Source: Providencia vermicola
Lineage (GTDB): Bacteria; Pseudomonadota; Gammaproteobacteria; Enterobacterales; Enterobacteriaceae
Assembly (NCBI RefSeq): GCF_020381325.1
Contig: NZ_JAGSPI010000002.1
Coordinates: 62,001-126,000 of the forward strand
Reading direction: 5' to 3'
Length of the DNA stretch: 64,000 nucleotides
Shown here: positions 1 through 10,427 of the stretch, in pieces
Position numbering within the stretch: the first letter of the stretch is position 1
How the letters are laid out: every line of letters begins with the position of its first letter
Program-made: the position numbers and the translations under genes
The notes under the pieces: model-generated
Database searches by the model: none
What the model saw: only the letters and a program-made list of their open reading frames with translations
Told to the model about the DNA's origin: nothing

Positions 1-163
1 CGGATAATGCTAAACACACATGTCCTGTCATGGTTTCCGCACTCAAAAGCGCAGCAACAACCAATAAAATGGGATTGTTTTCATCAGCAATACTGTAAGC
101 AAATTGCACATCTAAAGGCGTAAAAACTCGCTCTTCAATCCCTCGATTAAAAAGAGATTTCAT
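1..163 (-). CDS. recD: RecBCD subunit RecD, N-terminal 54 residues (runs off the window)
   Basis: The reverse strand from the ATG at 161-163 reads MKSLFNRGIEERVFTPLDV..., continuing to the window edge. The stretch PLDVQFAYSIA and the following ALLSAETMTGHVCL match the start of enterobacterial RecD, the 5'-3' helicase subunit of exonuclease V, which is usually a little over 600 residues. Only the amino-terminal domain that contacts RecC is present here; the helicase motifs lie outside. The start overlaps the recB stop by one base (TAATG), which indicates translational coupling. Position after recC, ptrA and recB is the standard enterobacterial order and supports the call strongly. Confidence 0.93.
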   Translation of the reverse strand, partial: MKSLFNRGIEERVFTPLDVQFAYSIADENNPILLVVAALLSAETMTGHVCLALS

Positions 164-3100
164 TAGCATACCTCCTTATCGGGTGTATCGCTAAACAGTT
201 GCTCGATAGCTTGAATAAACGCTTTTTCTGGGCGATAAAAGAAAATGCCATTCTGTGAATTAACGTTATTAATTCCTCTTAAAAAGAGATAATACACACC
301 ACCAAAATGCGTTTCGTAATCGTAGTCAGGTAAGCGCTGTTTTAAATAGCGATGTAGCGCCAAGGAATACAATTGATATTGTAAATCATAGCGGTGATCA
401 ATCATTGCTTCAGCCATCGCCTCTTGCGTGTAGAATGAAGCATCTTCACCAAGGTAATTCGATTTATAATCAAGTAAATAGAATTTTCCATTCCAATAAA
501 AAGTTAAATCGATAAAGCCTTTTAAAATCCCCTGCACTTTTTCAAAATTTAATGGCGGACATCGTTTAGATAACGGATCATAGCGATGCGTTACGTTATC
601 TAAGCTTTTCGCATTAATGATGGCGTCAATGGGCAAATAAAACTGCATTTCATCAAGCTGATCTTGTAACGGCAATACGGATAAACAAAGCCCATCGTCA
701 GAAAGGGGAGCATCTACGATTGCTTTTAACCATTCTTGCAACATGGGCGCCCATTTAACATCAAACCCCGAACCTTCAAGCTTTTCAGTTAACCACTCGA
801 GTAAAACTGGCTCGCTAAAGCCAATTTCCTCCATCAAGGTATGCAAAAAAGTTCCAGGTGATGCGCCTTTAGGAAACTGATGAGGCGTTAAGATGTTATC
901 GATTTCATCTTCTTGTTGTTCGATATCAACACTCGCTTCGACATCCATTTTAGGTGCCAATGAGTTTGCAAACTGTAATGGAGAAACTGTTTGCTCATCT
1001 TCTACATGGCTAGCACCATAACTAAGCCCTGAATAGCTGGTTACCCGCCAGTGATCGTCAAAGTAACGAGTTAGTTCCCTCGCCATTAAATCGCCATGAG
1101 TTTCTTTGTCTAACACAAGTCTTTCAGGTTCAAACTGACCAATAGGAATAACGTCAATAATCTCATTGCCAATCTCATTTAACATATTATTTAGCAGCAG
1201 ATGATCACCTGGCTCTCCTTTTTGGATAACGTAGCCAAGGGCTGATAAATGTAAATCCGTTTCACCACTTTTCTTTCTGTTTCCCTTTATTAACGGAGCA
1301 ATACCGACGCTACAGTGATAAATTGCACGAGTTAATGCTACATACAGCAAACGGAGATCTTCAGCTAAACGTTCTTCATCTGCTAAAATAACGGTTTCTT
1401 CACTATCTTCTAAATCTAACCTCGTACCATAATCATTCCTATCATGATATAAGCCTTTAGATTGCGGTAAGAAATTGCTAGCGAAAGGTAACCACACAAT
1501 TTTATATTCAAGGCCTTTTGATTTGTGGATTGTACTAATTTGAACAAGGTGCTTATCGCTTTCCAAGCGCATCTGCTGTGCGTCCGATTGATGATCGGGA
1601 TGAGCAATTTGTTGTGCTAACCAGCGAGTTAGTGTGTGCTCACCTTCAAGTTGAACTGACATTTCCTGCAATAACTCACCGATATGCATAACATCCATCA
1701 AACGCCTTTCACCATCAATTGAAGATAATAATGTTTCAGCAATATGGCGCTGTGACATTATCATTCTCAACATTGGCAATACACCTCGTTTTTGCCAGAC
1801 GGTAGAATAGCGAGAAAATTCATCAACGAGATTTTCCCATGCTTTCTCATCATGGTTGAGTTCATCAATCTCTTTCGCGGTTAGCCCTAAAATCCCTGTT
1901 GCTAATGCACTTCGTAGCACGCGCTCTTTTTCAGGTGTCAATACTGCCTGTAGCAGCCACAATAAATCCCTCGCTTCAGGTGTTGAAAATACACTTTCCC
2001 TATTTGATTGAAAAACTGAAGGAATATTTAGCTGATTTAAGGCATCTCTAATTAATACTGCTTCACGGCGGCTGCGCACCAATACAGTAATATCTGAAGC
2101 GGAAACTGAAACCTGTTGTTCATTATTCACGAAGTATGTTTTACCTTCGAGCCCACCTTGCAGGTATTGTGCAATTTGCGCTGCACATTGTTTCGCCATT
2201 CCATGTTCATATTCAGAAACAGAGACCGCTTCTGCATCTAACTGCCAAAAAGTGAGAGCCTTGACCTCATTACCTCTGTTGACCAGTTTTTTCCCTACAT
2301 TTTGTTGTGCAAAGTTAACGGGCTGGAATGGAATTTGTTCAAAAATAAAAGGCGATTGGCAATGGCTAAATACACGATTTATGGCTTCAACCATACTCTG
2401 TGATGAGCGATAGTTGGTTTCTAATGTGTAGTGAGCGCTAACTTCTTTTTTCGCTTCAATATAGGTAAAAATATCTGCGCCACGAAAAGCATAGATGGCT
2501 TGTTTCGGATCACCAATAAATAAAAGAGCTGTATCATCAACACCTTGATAAATTCGCCGAAAAATACGGTATTGCTGTGCATCTGTATCTTGAAACTCAT
2601 CAATCATTGCAACAGGAAAACGTTGGCTAATCGTCTGTGCTAAAAACTTACCGCCATCATGACTCAGCGCACGGTCTAAACGCGTTAAAAGGTCATCGAA
2701 CCCCATTTCTCCGCGACGATGTTTTTCATCAGCAATAGTTTGCCTAACTTCTGAAATCGCTAATGGGATCACAATATCTTTCAACGTGAGTGATTGAGTG
2801 AGTAACACCTCAATTTGCTGAAAAACCGCATGCTCAGGGCCCTGCCCACTTTTTGATTTTTCATGTAATACCGTTTGAGAAAAACGAACAAGATCTTTTG
2901 GAAGATCATAATCTTGGGTGATTTCTTCCGCCCACTGGCCTATTTTGGTTAACCAACCGGGTAAAAAACGAGAACTGTAACTTCGTTTATCAACATCAGA
3001 GCCTGTAATGAGTTTTTCAAAATCCCCTGCATTTTCTCGCCAAGATAGTTTCACCGATTCAATCAGGGAAATTATGCGTTGATGCCGCTCCTCCAAAGAC

Positions 3101-3774
3101 TCTTGAACCCTAGGCTGATTAATAATAAGCGGCATATCTCCTTGTAAGAAAGGCCTTATTTCAGCTAAAAGAGACTCAGGGCCATTCCATTCGGACTGCA
3201 CGACTTTAGTCATTGAGTAATCAAGCGGGTAAAAATGGCGTCGCCAAAAGTCTGCACAGGCTTGCTTTTGAATTGGAAATTCATCTTGGATCATTGTTTG
3301 TTCAAAGAGTACACCAGATTCAAATGCATTATGCACTAGCATCCTTTGGCAAAACCCATGGATAGTATAAATAGCAGCCTCATCCATTTGCCGTTCAGCC
3401 GCCAATAACCACTCTTGTGCAAACTTTAATTGTTCTTCACCCGAAAGCTCACCAAGCAACTCCAAATATTCAGGTTGAGATTCAAAGCCAACGCCATTTC
3501 TTAAGCAAACCAAACGCATTTCATGAATTCGCTGACGTATTCGTCCACGTAATTCATTTGTTGCAGCCTCGGTGAATGTCACCACCAATATTTCTTCAAC
3601 ACTAAGCGGTCTAGGGAACGCATTTCCCCCCCCTAGACCTAATAAAAGCCGCAGATAGAGTATACCAATAGTATATGTCTTCCCTGTTCCCGCAGAAGCT
3701 TCTATTAATCTTTGTCCACGTAATGGTAAAGAAAATACATTTAATAGTTGGGACTCTACCTGCACTTTATTCAC
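163..3774 (-). CDS. recB: RecBCD helicase-nuclease subunit RecB
   Basis: A protein of 1203 residues, slightly longer than E. coli RecB (1180). It is the 3'-5' helicase and the only nuclease subunit of RecBCD, which processes double-strand ends and loads RecA. The Walker A motif EASAGTGKT is at about residues 25-33 and the Walker B/DEXX motif is MIDEFQDTD. The superfamily 1 motif STIHKSKGLEY is present. The C-terminal nuclease domain shows GTFLHTLMEE and the catalytic DYKSN (LLDYKSNYLG). The start overlaps the ptrA stop by four bases (ATGA) and the stop overlaps recD by one, so the cluster is translated as a coupled unit. Nothing looks broken. Confidence 0.97.
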   Translation of the reverse strand: MNKVQVESQLLNVFSLPLRGQRLIEASAGTGKTYTIGILYLRLLLGLGGGNAFPRPLSVEEILVVTFTEAATNELRGRIRQRIHEMRLVCLRNGVGFESQPEYLELLGELSGEEQLKFAQEWLLAAERQMDEAAIYTIHGFCQRMLVHNAFESGVLFEQTMIQDEFPIQKQACADFWRRHFYPLDYSMTKVVQSEWNGPESLLAEIRPFLQGDMPLIINQPRVQESLEERHQRIISLIESVKLSWRENAGDFEKLITGSDVDKRSYSSRFLPGWLTKIGQWAEEITQDYDLPKDLVRFSQTVLHEKSKSGQGPEHAVFQQIEVLLTQSLTLKDIVIPLAISEVRQTIADEKHRRGEMGFDDLLTRLDRALSHDGGKFLAQTISQRFPVAMIDEFQDTDAQQYRIFRRIYQGVDDTALLFIGDPKQAIYAFRGADIFTYIEAKKEVSAHYTLETNYRSSQSMVEAINRVFSHCQSPFIFEQIPFQPVNFAQQNVGKKLVNRGNEVKALTFWQLDAEAVSVSEYEHGMAKQCAAQIAQYLQGGLEGKTYFVNNEQQVSVSASDITVLVRSRREAVLIRDALNQLNIPSVFQSNRESVFSTPEARDLLWLLQAVLTPEKERVLRSALATGILGLTAKEIDELNHDEKAWENLVDEFSRYSTVWQKRGVLPMLRMIMSQRHIAETLLSSIDGERRLMDVMHIGELLQEMSVQLEGEHTLTRWLAQQIAHPDHQSDAQQMRLESDKHLVQISTIHKSKGLEYKIVWLPFASNFLPQSKGLYHDRNDYGTRLDLEDSEETVILADEERLAEDLRLLYVALTRAIYHCSVGIAPLIKGNRKKSGETDLHLSALGYVIQKGEPGDHLLLNNMLNEIGNEIIDVIPIGQFEPERLVLDKETHGDLMARELTRYFDDHWRVTSYSGLSYGASHVEDEQTVSPLQFANSLAPKMDVEASVDIEQQEDEIDNILTPHQFPKGASPGTFLHTLMEEIGFSEPVLLEWLTEKLEGSGFDVKWAPMLQEWLKAIVDAPLSDDGLCLSVLPLQDQLDEMQFYLPIDAIINAKSLDNVTHRYDPLSKRCPPLNFEKVQGILKGFIDLTFYWNGKFYLLDYKSNYLGEDASFYTQEAMAEAMIDHRYDLQYQLYSLALHRYLKQRLPDYDYETHFGGVYYLFLRGINNVNSQNGIFFYRPEKAFIQAIEQLFSDTPDKEVC

Positions 3775-6668
3775 TCAGCATCTTCCTTTATTGGCAAAAT
3801 CTTTTGTAACTCTGAAGCTGTTGGGTAAAATACCCAATCTTTCAGTTGAGCAAAACCAGACTTCGCATCCGCACCTTGACCAATGACTTGAGATGTTAAT
3901 GCTAGCCCTTTTCGCTTAATGACTGCATTTTCGTAATATTCAATGACTTGCTCTTTCGTTGCAGCCCCTAAGGCCAACAAAACTTTCTCACGGGTGTCAA
4001 AACTAAAAATATTACGTGAGAAGTCTGATGAATAACGCCCAAGCTCTTCATAAAATGTCTGCGGTGGCTGGTTCATTTCAGTAATAATTGATTGTTTATA
4101 CTGACTAAACTCTTCAACTGGCAGCTTTTTAAGTTTATCTAATGCCTGAGCATAAAACGCTTGATAGCGCGTGTTAAGGTAATCGGGTGTCTTGGCATTA
4201 CTTTGTAATAAAAAGCCCATTCCCCACTGGTCACCTAAGCCAGATTTAAATGCAAATACCGCATAACCTAGCTGTTCATTAGTCCTTAATTGATCATAAA
4301 ACCAAGGCTGAATAACCTTCGCTAAAATACCTGACAGCACTGCGCCATCTATGCGACTATAGCCATCTGGAACAAAGATTTCAGCTAGTGCGTTATCGGT
4401 ACTATTCCCTTGTTTATGGAAGTCAGCTAAATAGTTTTTATCAATAACAACCACATCACCACGCCACCATTCAGTCCCCTCACTATGTAATAACTTTTGA
4501 GCATCCTGAATTGTTTTGATACTTTGCGACTCACTCATGTTACCGAAAACGAGTGCTTGTAATGCTGCGCTTTTCACCAATAGCTGACGATAACGAGTCA
4601 AGTCACCTAACGATATGTTCTGCAACTCAGCAAGACGCTGCTCTTGTTCAAAGTAAGGTACGCTATTAATGCGCTGAAGAGGCTGCATTGCCAATTCATA
4701 AGCTTTAGCATTATTTGCAACAGCTATTTGTTCCTTATACCAAGATTTTGCCTGTGCTAACTCTTGCTCTGTTGGCTCAAAGCTTAAATACAGCTTAGTC
4801 ATTGATAGAAAGAGTTCTGGTAAATGTTGCGTATAACCACTCGCATTAAGCTGTAAACCAACATCTTGTGAAACAGAAACAGACATACCCGCAACGGATG
4901 CTTGATATTGCAGCTCATCCATTTTTAATGACGAAATATATTGCAGTAATGCCCCTGTTACTTGGTCTTTCGCACTCTGATTACCTTGCTTTGTACGTAA
5001 AGACAATGTGATATTTGCTTTAGGTTCATCAGCAAAATATTGGCTTGGCATATATAACACACGAGTATTTCCATTTTGGTAAATAAACTCAGGGTGTTTA
5101 TAGGCTTTTTCTGGTTTAATTAAGGTTAGTTTATCCGCAATGTAAGGGTTTAATGCTGGCAGTTTAAAGTGCATTTTAGACTCTAAACTATCCCAATTTT
5201 CAAACTGTTTTTGCGTGATCTGATCAACTTGATAAGGCGCTTCAACAAAATACGCTTTTTTATTGCTTGGTTCATCAGGGCTAATAAACCAGATTCTTGC
5301 ATTTTTTGCAGTCAACTCGGATAGACGTTGCTTAATGGCTGCTGGATCATATTTATCTGCAATATAATCAGAATCAAGCACATGATTAACAGGAACATCG
5401 ATCATTTGGTCAGACAACCATTCGATGTAGTTCATATCCCTAACAACCGAACCATAGCGGAAAGATAAGTTAAGCACTTTTGCAATTTCATCAAAATAGC
5501 TTTTGCTTATGCCATCATTTTTGATTAAATCTATATAGGAGAAAATAGCGGCGATTATCTGGTCTCGCTCCTGTAACCCCTTATCCGTTAAAGTGACATA
5601 AATAGAGAAAGAACCATAATTTCTATCCGCGTTTGGTGATGCTGATGCACTTATTCCTTCAGCTAAACCCTGCGAAATTAACCAGTCAGCTAATGTTCCA
5701 GGGCTACGATTCCCAAGTAGGTAACTAATATAGCTATCACTTTTACTGCGAAAATCCGCCATATTGTTTTTAATACTAAATTCAATTTGAATCGCTTTTT
5801 GTGGCTGCGCTGGCACGTAATGAATAATAATGCCTTTTTCTTTATCCGTAACCGCTTGAGTATTAATGGCAGGAACACTGGCATTAAAATTAGGAATACG
5901 ACCAAACGTTTCTTGCGCTATATTGGCAAGAGATTCAATTGATTGATCACCATAAAGAACACCATTCATCAAATTCGCTGAATAATAATGTTTATAAAAA
6001 CCAACAAGTTCATCCTGTAATTTACTGTTAGGCTTATCTTTTAATGTATCTAAGTTACCGCCAGAAAAACGAGAGTTAGGATGTTGTGGGTTTAGTGTTT
6101 CAGAACGTACTTGCCATATACGCATTCCATCGCGAGAACGCGCCATCGTTAATTCTGCATTAACTGCATTACGCTCTCTATCTGCATTAGTAGGATCCAA
6201 TAACGGCTCTGCTAATGCATCAGCTAATCTGTCAGTCGCCTCTTTTAATGCGCCGTTCTCCACTTCAAAATAATATGCTGTTCGGTGTGGTGCAGTACTG
6301 GCATTATGGCTACCGCCGTGTTTTTGTAAGAATTCAGAAAAACTACTTGGTTCTGGGTATTTTTTAGAGCCCATCAGTATCATATGTTCTAAATAGTGAG
6401 CTAACCCTAGCTGGCTATCTGGATTTTCAATACTTCCTACTGGTATAGAAACGGCTGCTAATGATTTTGTTGCTTTAGCATCAGACACCAATAAAACCGT
6501 CATATTGTTCTTCAGTTTTATTGCCTTATACTCGCGAGGGTCGCTCTCACTCTTATTAATCGTCTCAGGTAACAATTGCCATAATGGTTGAGCGGCAATA
6601 GCACTACCACACCCTAATACTATGAATAATAAGAATAGTTGGGCGATTTTTTTGGATAAATATTGCAT
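3771..6668 (-). CDS. ptrA: Protease III (pitrilysin), periplasmic zinc protease
   Basis: About 965 residues from the ATG at 6668, similar to E. coli PtrA (962). It is an M16 metallopeptidase that degrades small peptides in the periplasm. The inverted zinc motif HYLEH is at about residues 91-95, with the downstream glutamate in ERNAVNAELTMAR. The N terminus is a signal peptide with a hydrophobic core (QLFLLFIVLG) and an A-I-A-A cleavage region. The same segment contains V-L-G-C, which also fits a loose lipobox, so lipidation is conceivable but unproven. A GTG four codons upstream (6680) is an alternative start; a GGGAG sequence lies about 11 bases before the ATG. It sits between recC and recB, the conserved location despite having no known part in recombination. 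Confidence 0.95.
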   Translation of the reverse strand: MQYLSKKIAQLFLLFIVLGCGSAIAAQPLWQLLPETINKSESDPREYKAIKLKNNMTVLLVSDAKATKSLAAVSIPVGSIENPDSQLGLAHYLEHMILMGSKKYPEPSSFSEFLQKHGGSHNASTAPHRTAYYFEVENGALKEATDRLADALAEPLLDPTNADRERNAVNAELTMARSRDGMRIWQVRSETLNPQHPNSRFSGGNLDTLKDKPNSKLQDELVGFYKHYYSANLMNGVLYGDQSIESLANIAQETFGRIPNFNASVPAINTQAVTDKEKGIIIHYVPAQPQKAIQIEFSIKNNMADFRSKSDSYISYLLGNRSPGTLADWLISQGLAEGISASASPNADRNYGSFSIYVTLTDKGLQERDQIIAAIFSYIDLIKNDGISKSYFDEIAKVLNLSFRYGSVVRDMNYIEWLSDQMIDVPVNHVLDSDYIADKYDPAAIKQRLSELTAKNARIWFISPDEPSNKKAYFVEAPYQVDQITQKQFENWDSLESKMHFKLPALNPYIADKLTLIKPEKAYKHPEFIYQNGNTRVLYMPSQYFADEPKANITLSLRTKQGNQSAKDQVTGALLQYISSLKMDELQYQASVAGMSVSVSQDVGLQLNASGYTQHLPELFLSMTKLYLSFEPTEQELAQAKSWYKEQIAVANNAKAYELAMQPLQRINSVPYFEQEQRLAELQNISLGDLTRYRQLLVKSAALQALVFGNMSESQSIKTIQDAQKLLHSEGTEWWRGDVVVIDKNYLADFHKQGNSTDNALAEIFVPDGYSRIDGAVLSGILAKVIQPWFYDQLRTNEQLGYAVFAFKSGLGDQWGMGFLLQSNAKTPDYLNTRYQAFYAQALDKLKKLPVEEFSQYKQSIITEMNQPPQTFYEELGRYSSDFSRNIFSFDTREKVLLALGAATKEQVIEYYENAVIKRKGLALTSQVIGQGADAKSGFAQLKDWVFYPTASELQKILPIKEDAE

Positions 6669-6685
6669 CCTATAATGCACTCCCG

Positions 6686-9600
6686 TTATTTTAAATATTT
6701 AGTCATTGGCTGTAAAAAACACTGAGTATTCTGTAACAACGATTGAATCATTGTACTATTCAAGTTTCTACAAGCCCTCAACACGTAATCATCTTCCATC
6801 TCACCTTTTTTCATCGAACTCCCTTGGAGACTTTGAATTAAGGCTGATAGTGCTTTTTGTTGGTTATCCTCTGAAACGAAATCATATTGCTTCGTTTTTT
6901 TATCAAAACATGCATTTAACCAACTCCAACCACTTTGGTTTAAAAGAATTAATGGGGAGTTTAACCCTTCACAATAACCTTTTACTAAGCTTTTTAAGTA
7001 ACCTAATGCATCATCTTTTTCAATGGATGAAAACTGCCAAATACTGTTATCGCGCCCCAATGCAATGCTCTCTCCTTCGCCAACTTGAACATTAAAAAGA
7101 AGATGCTCAATCCATAACTGCATTCCATCATTCGCAGTTAGATAAGCTGGACGGTAACGTAATATACCTGCTTCGTGCACATTCTGAAGTTGCCCTGTCA
7201 ATTTGATCCCTTCAATTTCGCAATCTATTGGATAATCAAACGGTTGAACTTCATAATCTTTTATTTTTTCAGCTAATGGAATAATCTCGTTAAGCTGTTG
7301 CTCCCAAAAAAGTTGACCAAATTGTTTCGCTGGCAGCTGCCCTGATGCTTTAAGTGCATGATAAAAAGGATCAGGGCTTTCCTCTTTGACCAGCAAATCT
7401 AAAATTTGGTCGTTAATTTTATAGCGTTGTAGCCGCCCAAGGATAAAAGGTTCTTCCTCTGGGAGCTCGGTATCTTCAATTGAGAAATGAACTTTCAGAC
7501 GTTGCTGGAAAAATGCACGAATAGGATGACGATAAAAACGTAAAAGCTGCTCTAAAGAAATATGCGTAATTTTTTCTTCTGGATCTTGAAGAACTGAGCA
7601 AAAAGAGGTGTCTACACTCTCTGTCGTCTTCGCTGCAGGTAACCACTCTTTAGCAAAACTTTGATAAGGGGCTTGAGGAAGATAGTTTTCTTTCGCAAAA
7701 GGAACTCGATTGTGTTGAGTAACCAGATGAGATCTTAGCCGCTTAGAACTGTCATCGATATTGAGGAACTCATCACCTTCTAAGCAGAAACTTTGGCAAA
7801 TATAATCGAGTAGCTCCGTCACTAAGACAGATGGATTGCATGGTTGATTATCACGAATTGAGAGCCCGATATAGCTAATATACAGCTGTTTACTTGCTGA
7901 ATTGAGCGCTTCTAAAAAGAGGTAACGGTCATCATCTCGACGCTTTCTATCCCCTCTTGCAGGCTTCTCTGCCATTAAATCAAAACCCAATGGTGGAATA
8001 CTACGTGGATAGGCTCCATCGTTCATCCCCAGCAAACACACGACTTTAAATGGAACAGAACGCATTGGCATCAATGTACAAAAGTTAACGGCTCCTGCTA
8101 AGAAACGCTGACTAATTTTTTCATCATCAAAGCGTACGGAAAGTTCGTCCCTAATCAAACGAAGTGGAATCGCTTCTTCATAACCTGATACCATCGCATT
8201 TTCAATAATTTGATGCCATTGGTCGGTTAAAAGCGCTAAGACGAGCTCAGTTTCACTATCAACCATAAAACAACTATCAATAATTTGCTGACAAAGCTCT
8301 TTCCATTCGTTGAGCGTTTTTTCTAGCGCTAATATGGCACGCCATTCTCTTAATGTATTAATTAATAAAGCCAATTTTCCTGCTAGTTGAGCAGCCAACC
8401 CACTACACTCATCGTAAGGCAAAATACCATTCCATGGACCATTTCTACTATCCATAGCATACCCCAATAGCATTCGGCTTAAACCAAATTGCCACGTATT
8501 TTGTCCTATAACGGGTAAAGCAAATGAACGTACATTATCATCATCAAGCCCCCAGCGGATCCCTGACTCGTTCACCCAACGTCGTAGCAAACTTAATTCA
8601 CTTTCATCAATCCCAAAATGCTGAGAAAAAGCCTTAACCTCAAGTAAACTAAGTACTTGTTCCGTAGAAAAACGACTTTGTGGCAAATCTAACAATGTGA
8701 TAAATGCCTGCAAAATTGGATGAGCTTGTAATGCTTTCCTGTCAGAAATAGAAAAAGGGATATAATGTGAAGATGTTGTATTACCAAAAACAGCTTGAAT
8801 ATACGGTGCGTAGCTATCTATATCTGCCACCATAACAATGACATCTCTTGGTGTTAATGATGGGTCTTCTTCAAAAATAGAAAGCAGGTGATCTTGCAAC
8901 ACCTCAACTTCACGTTGGGCGCTATGACACAAATGGAACGAAATAGAATTATCCCCTTTATGTATTAGCCCTTTTCCTTGGCTTGTCTTATAGTTTTCTA
9001 TTGTCGTCCCAAGTTGGGCGTGATCCTCAAGGTCTAAAATATCTTGCTGAATATTTTCTAGCAGGCTCGCTCTATTTGTATCAACATAAGCAGAAATTTC
9101 ATTCGCTGTATCAATTTGAGAAATAAAATATAAATTATCTCGACCAAGCTTTCCCCACGAGGCCAGCAGCGGATTCACAACATCCTGCTCCCCCTCGTCA
9201 TTAAATAGATGAGTTACATGCTCTTCAATTTTAAAACGCGATATCTCATGCTTATCAAGATAATGGCGTAATTTCCTTTGTTGCAATCTGGCTAAAAAAG
9301 AAGCGCTCTGAATATCCCCCCAATAATAACGGCAAGGGTTTGTAAACATTAAATGGATGTCGGTATGTTCCGCAATGGCATTCAACGCTTGAAGATAAAC
9401 AGGTGGGAGTGATGAAATTCCGCAAATAAAAATACGCTTAGGAAGCATTTTCCCTAAAGAAGGTGTACTTCTCAGCTTATCAATAAAATTTTCGTATAAG
9501 TTAGCTCGATGCCAAGGTGATTGATTTAATTCATTTGAGTATTCAACAAGACATAGCCACAACCTTTTCTGCCATAGCTGATTAGTACTAAGCCCTTCTA

Positions 9601-10063
9601 TTAGCTCATTTTGTTGCCATTTTTCAATCCATTGAGGCCGATAGACTAGATATTGGTCAAATAGGTCTGCAACCCTTCCCGCAAGCTGATGAAGTTTTCG
9701 TTTATCGGTATCATGTTGTAGATAATGTCTTAATGGCTCAAATTCATCATCATCAATAACCTTGGGTAAGATTGTCATCAATTTCCATGTCATTGCATGT
9801 TTGGTATACGCACTTTCTTTCGGTATCTCAGGTAGCACACGTCTGAACATGTCCCATATAAACGTCGCTGGCAACGGGTAGTTAATATTTGCGGCAATCC
9901 CAAATTGCTTTGCGAGTTCAATCTGTAACCACTGAGACATTCCAGGGCTTTGCACTAAGATGATTTCTTGTTCAAAGGGGTGAGATAAAGGCTCATTCTT
10001 CATTAAATGAGCAATGAGCTCTTTTAACAAATCTAATTGGTTAGAATGATAGACTTGGAACAT
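6686..10063 (-). CDS. recC: RecBCD subunit RecC
   Basis: A protein of 1125 residues, very near E. coli RecC (1122). RecC splits the duplex and scans the 3' strand for Chi; its helicase-like and nuclease-like folds are catalytically dead. The N terminus MFQVYHSNQLDLLK and the segment LVQSPGMSQWLQ are typical of the family, as are MPMRSVPFKVVCLLGMNDG and the DRKRRDDDRYLFLEAL region. The ATG at 10061-10063 follows AGGAG at a good distance and lies inside the 3' end of ppdC (23-base overlap). The gene is therefore the fifth cistron of a pseudopilin-recombination cluster. No frameshift is seen. Confidence 0.97.
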   Translation of the reverse strand: MFQVYHSNQLDLLKELIAHLMKNEPLSHPFEQEIILVQSPGMSQWLQIELAKQFGIAANINYPLPATFIWDMFRRVLPEIPKESAYTKHAMTWKLMTILPKVIDDDEFEPLRHYLQHDTDKRKLHQLAGRVADLFDQYLVYRPQWIEKWQQNELIEGLSTNQLWQKRLWLCLVEYSNELNQSPWHRANLYENFIDKLRSTPSLGKMLPKRIFICGISSLPPVYLQALNAIAEHTDIHLMFTNPCRYYWGDIQSASFLARLQQRKLRHYLDKHEISRFKIEEHVTHLFNDEGEQDVVNPLLASWGKLGRDNLYFISQIDTANEISAYVDTNRASLLENIQQDILDLEDHAQLGTTIENYKTSQGKGLIHKGDNSISFHLCHSAQREVEVLQDHLLSIFEEDPSLTPRDVIVMVADIDSYAPYIQAVFGNTTSSHYIPFSISDRKALQAHPILQAFITLLDLPQSRFSTEQVLSLLEVKAFSQHFGIDESELSLLRRWVNESGIRWGLDDDNVRSFALPVIGQNTWQFGLSRMLLGYAMDSRNGPWNGILPYDECSGLAAQLAGKLALLINTLREWRAILALEKTLNEWKELCQQIIDSCFMVDSETELVLALLTDQWHQIIENAMVSGYEEAIPLRLIRDELSVRFDDEKISQRFLAGAVNFCTLMPMRSVPFKVVCLLGMNDGAYPRSIPPLGFDLMAEKPARGDRKRRDDDRYLFLEALNSASKQLYISYIGLSIRDNQPCNPSVLVTELLDYICQSFCLEGDEFLNIDDSSKRLRSHLVTQHNRVPFAKENYLPQAPYQSFAKEWLPAAKTTESVDTSFCSVLQDPEEKITHISLEQLLRFYRHPIRAFFQQRLKVHFSIEDTELPEEEPFILGRLQRYKINDQILDLLVKEESPDPFYHALKASGQLPAKQFGQLFWEQQLNEIIPLAEKIKDYEVQPFDYPIDCEIEGIKLTGQLQNVHEAGILRYRPAYLTANDGMQLWIEHLLFNVQVGEGESIALGRDNSIWQFSSIEKDDALGYLKSLVKGYCEGLNSPLILLNQSGWSWLNACFDKKTKQYDFVSEDNQQKALSALIQSLQGSSMKKGEMEDDYVLRACRNLNSTMIQSLLQNTQCFLQPMTKYLK

Positions 10064-10427
10064 GACGCTCTCCTATTGAGCAATACCAACGGCTAAGCGA
10101 AAGCCGCTGCCTAGGAATAAGTAATGAAACCATCAACTCAGTGCAAAACTCCGCTGGGTAGCGGTGACTTTGCTCAATCTTTCCAACAGAGTATCGTAAA
10201 TCTGTATCAATGAAAGACCTTTCCGTCTTCGAAATTTTATCGACCAGTATTCGTTGTTTTTCTAATGCACTATGCAATTCCCTGACAGCCATTGAACTCT
10301 TATATAATTGATTAAAATTCAATACGATATATTGTGTATAGTTTAGCAAAGCGATAAGCAGGATAGCAAAAACCACCATAGCTATCATTGATTCTATTAA
10401 TGCAAACCCTTGTTGTTGTCTTTTCAC
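10041..10427 (-). CDS. ppdC: Prepilin peptidase-dependent pseudopilin PpdC
   Basis: A 128-residue type IV pilin-like protein. The prepilin peptidase site is QQQG|FALIES, followed by a hydrophobic stretch (AMVVFAILLIALL), so the mature protein would start with Phe and have Glu at position 5. I place the start at the GTG at 10425-10427: it forms a GTGA overlap with the ygdB stop and follows an AAAGGA sequence by about eight bases. A longer reading frame beginning at 10457 would overlap ygdB by 34 bases and has no good ribosome binding site. In the E. coli relative the gene has the same neighbours. It is probably a minor pseudopilin of a competence- or type II secretion-like pilus; the precise role is unproven. 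Confidence 0.85.
   Translation of the reverse strand: MKRQQQGFALIESMIAMVVFAILLIALLNYTQYIVLNFNQLYKSSMAVRELHSALEKQRILVDKISKTERSFIDTDLRYSVGKIEQSHRYPAEFCTELMVSLLIPRQRLSLSRWYCSIGERHVPSLSF

Noticed and set aside
6706-7095. A 129-codon plus-strand frame inside recC
   Set aside because: It is antisense to a well-conserved recC reading frame and has no family features.
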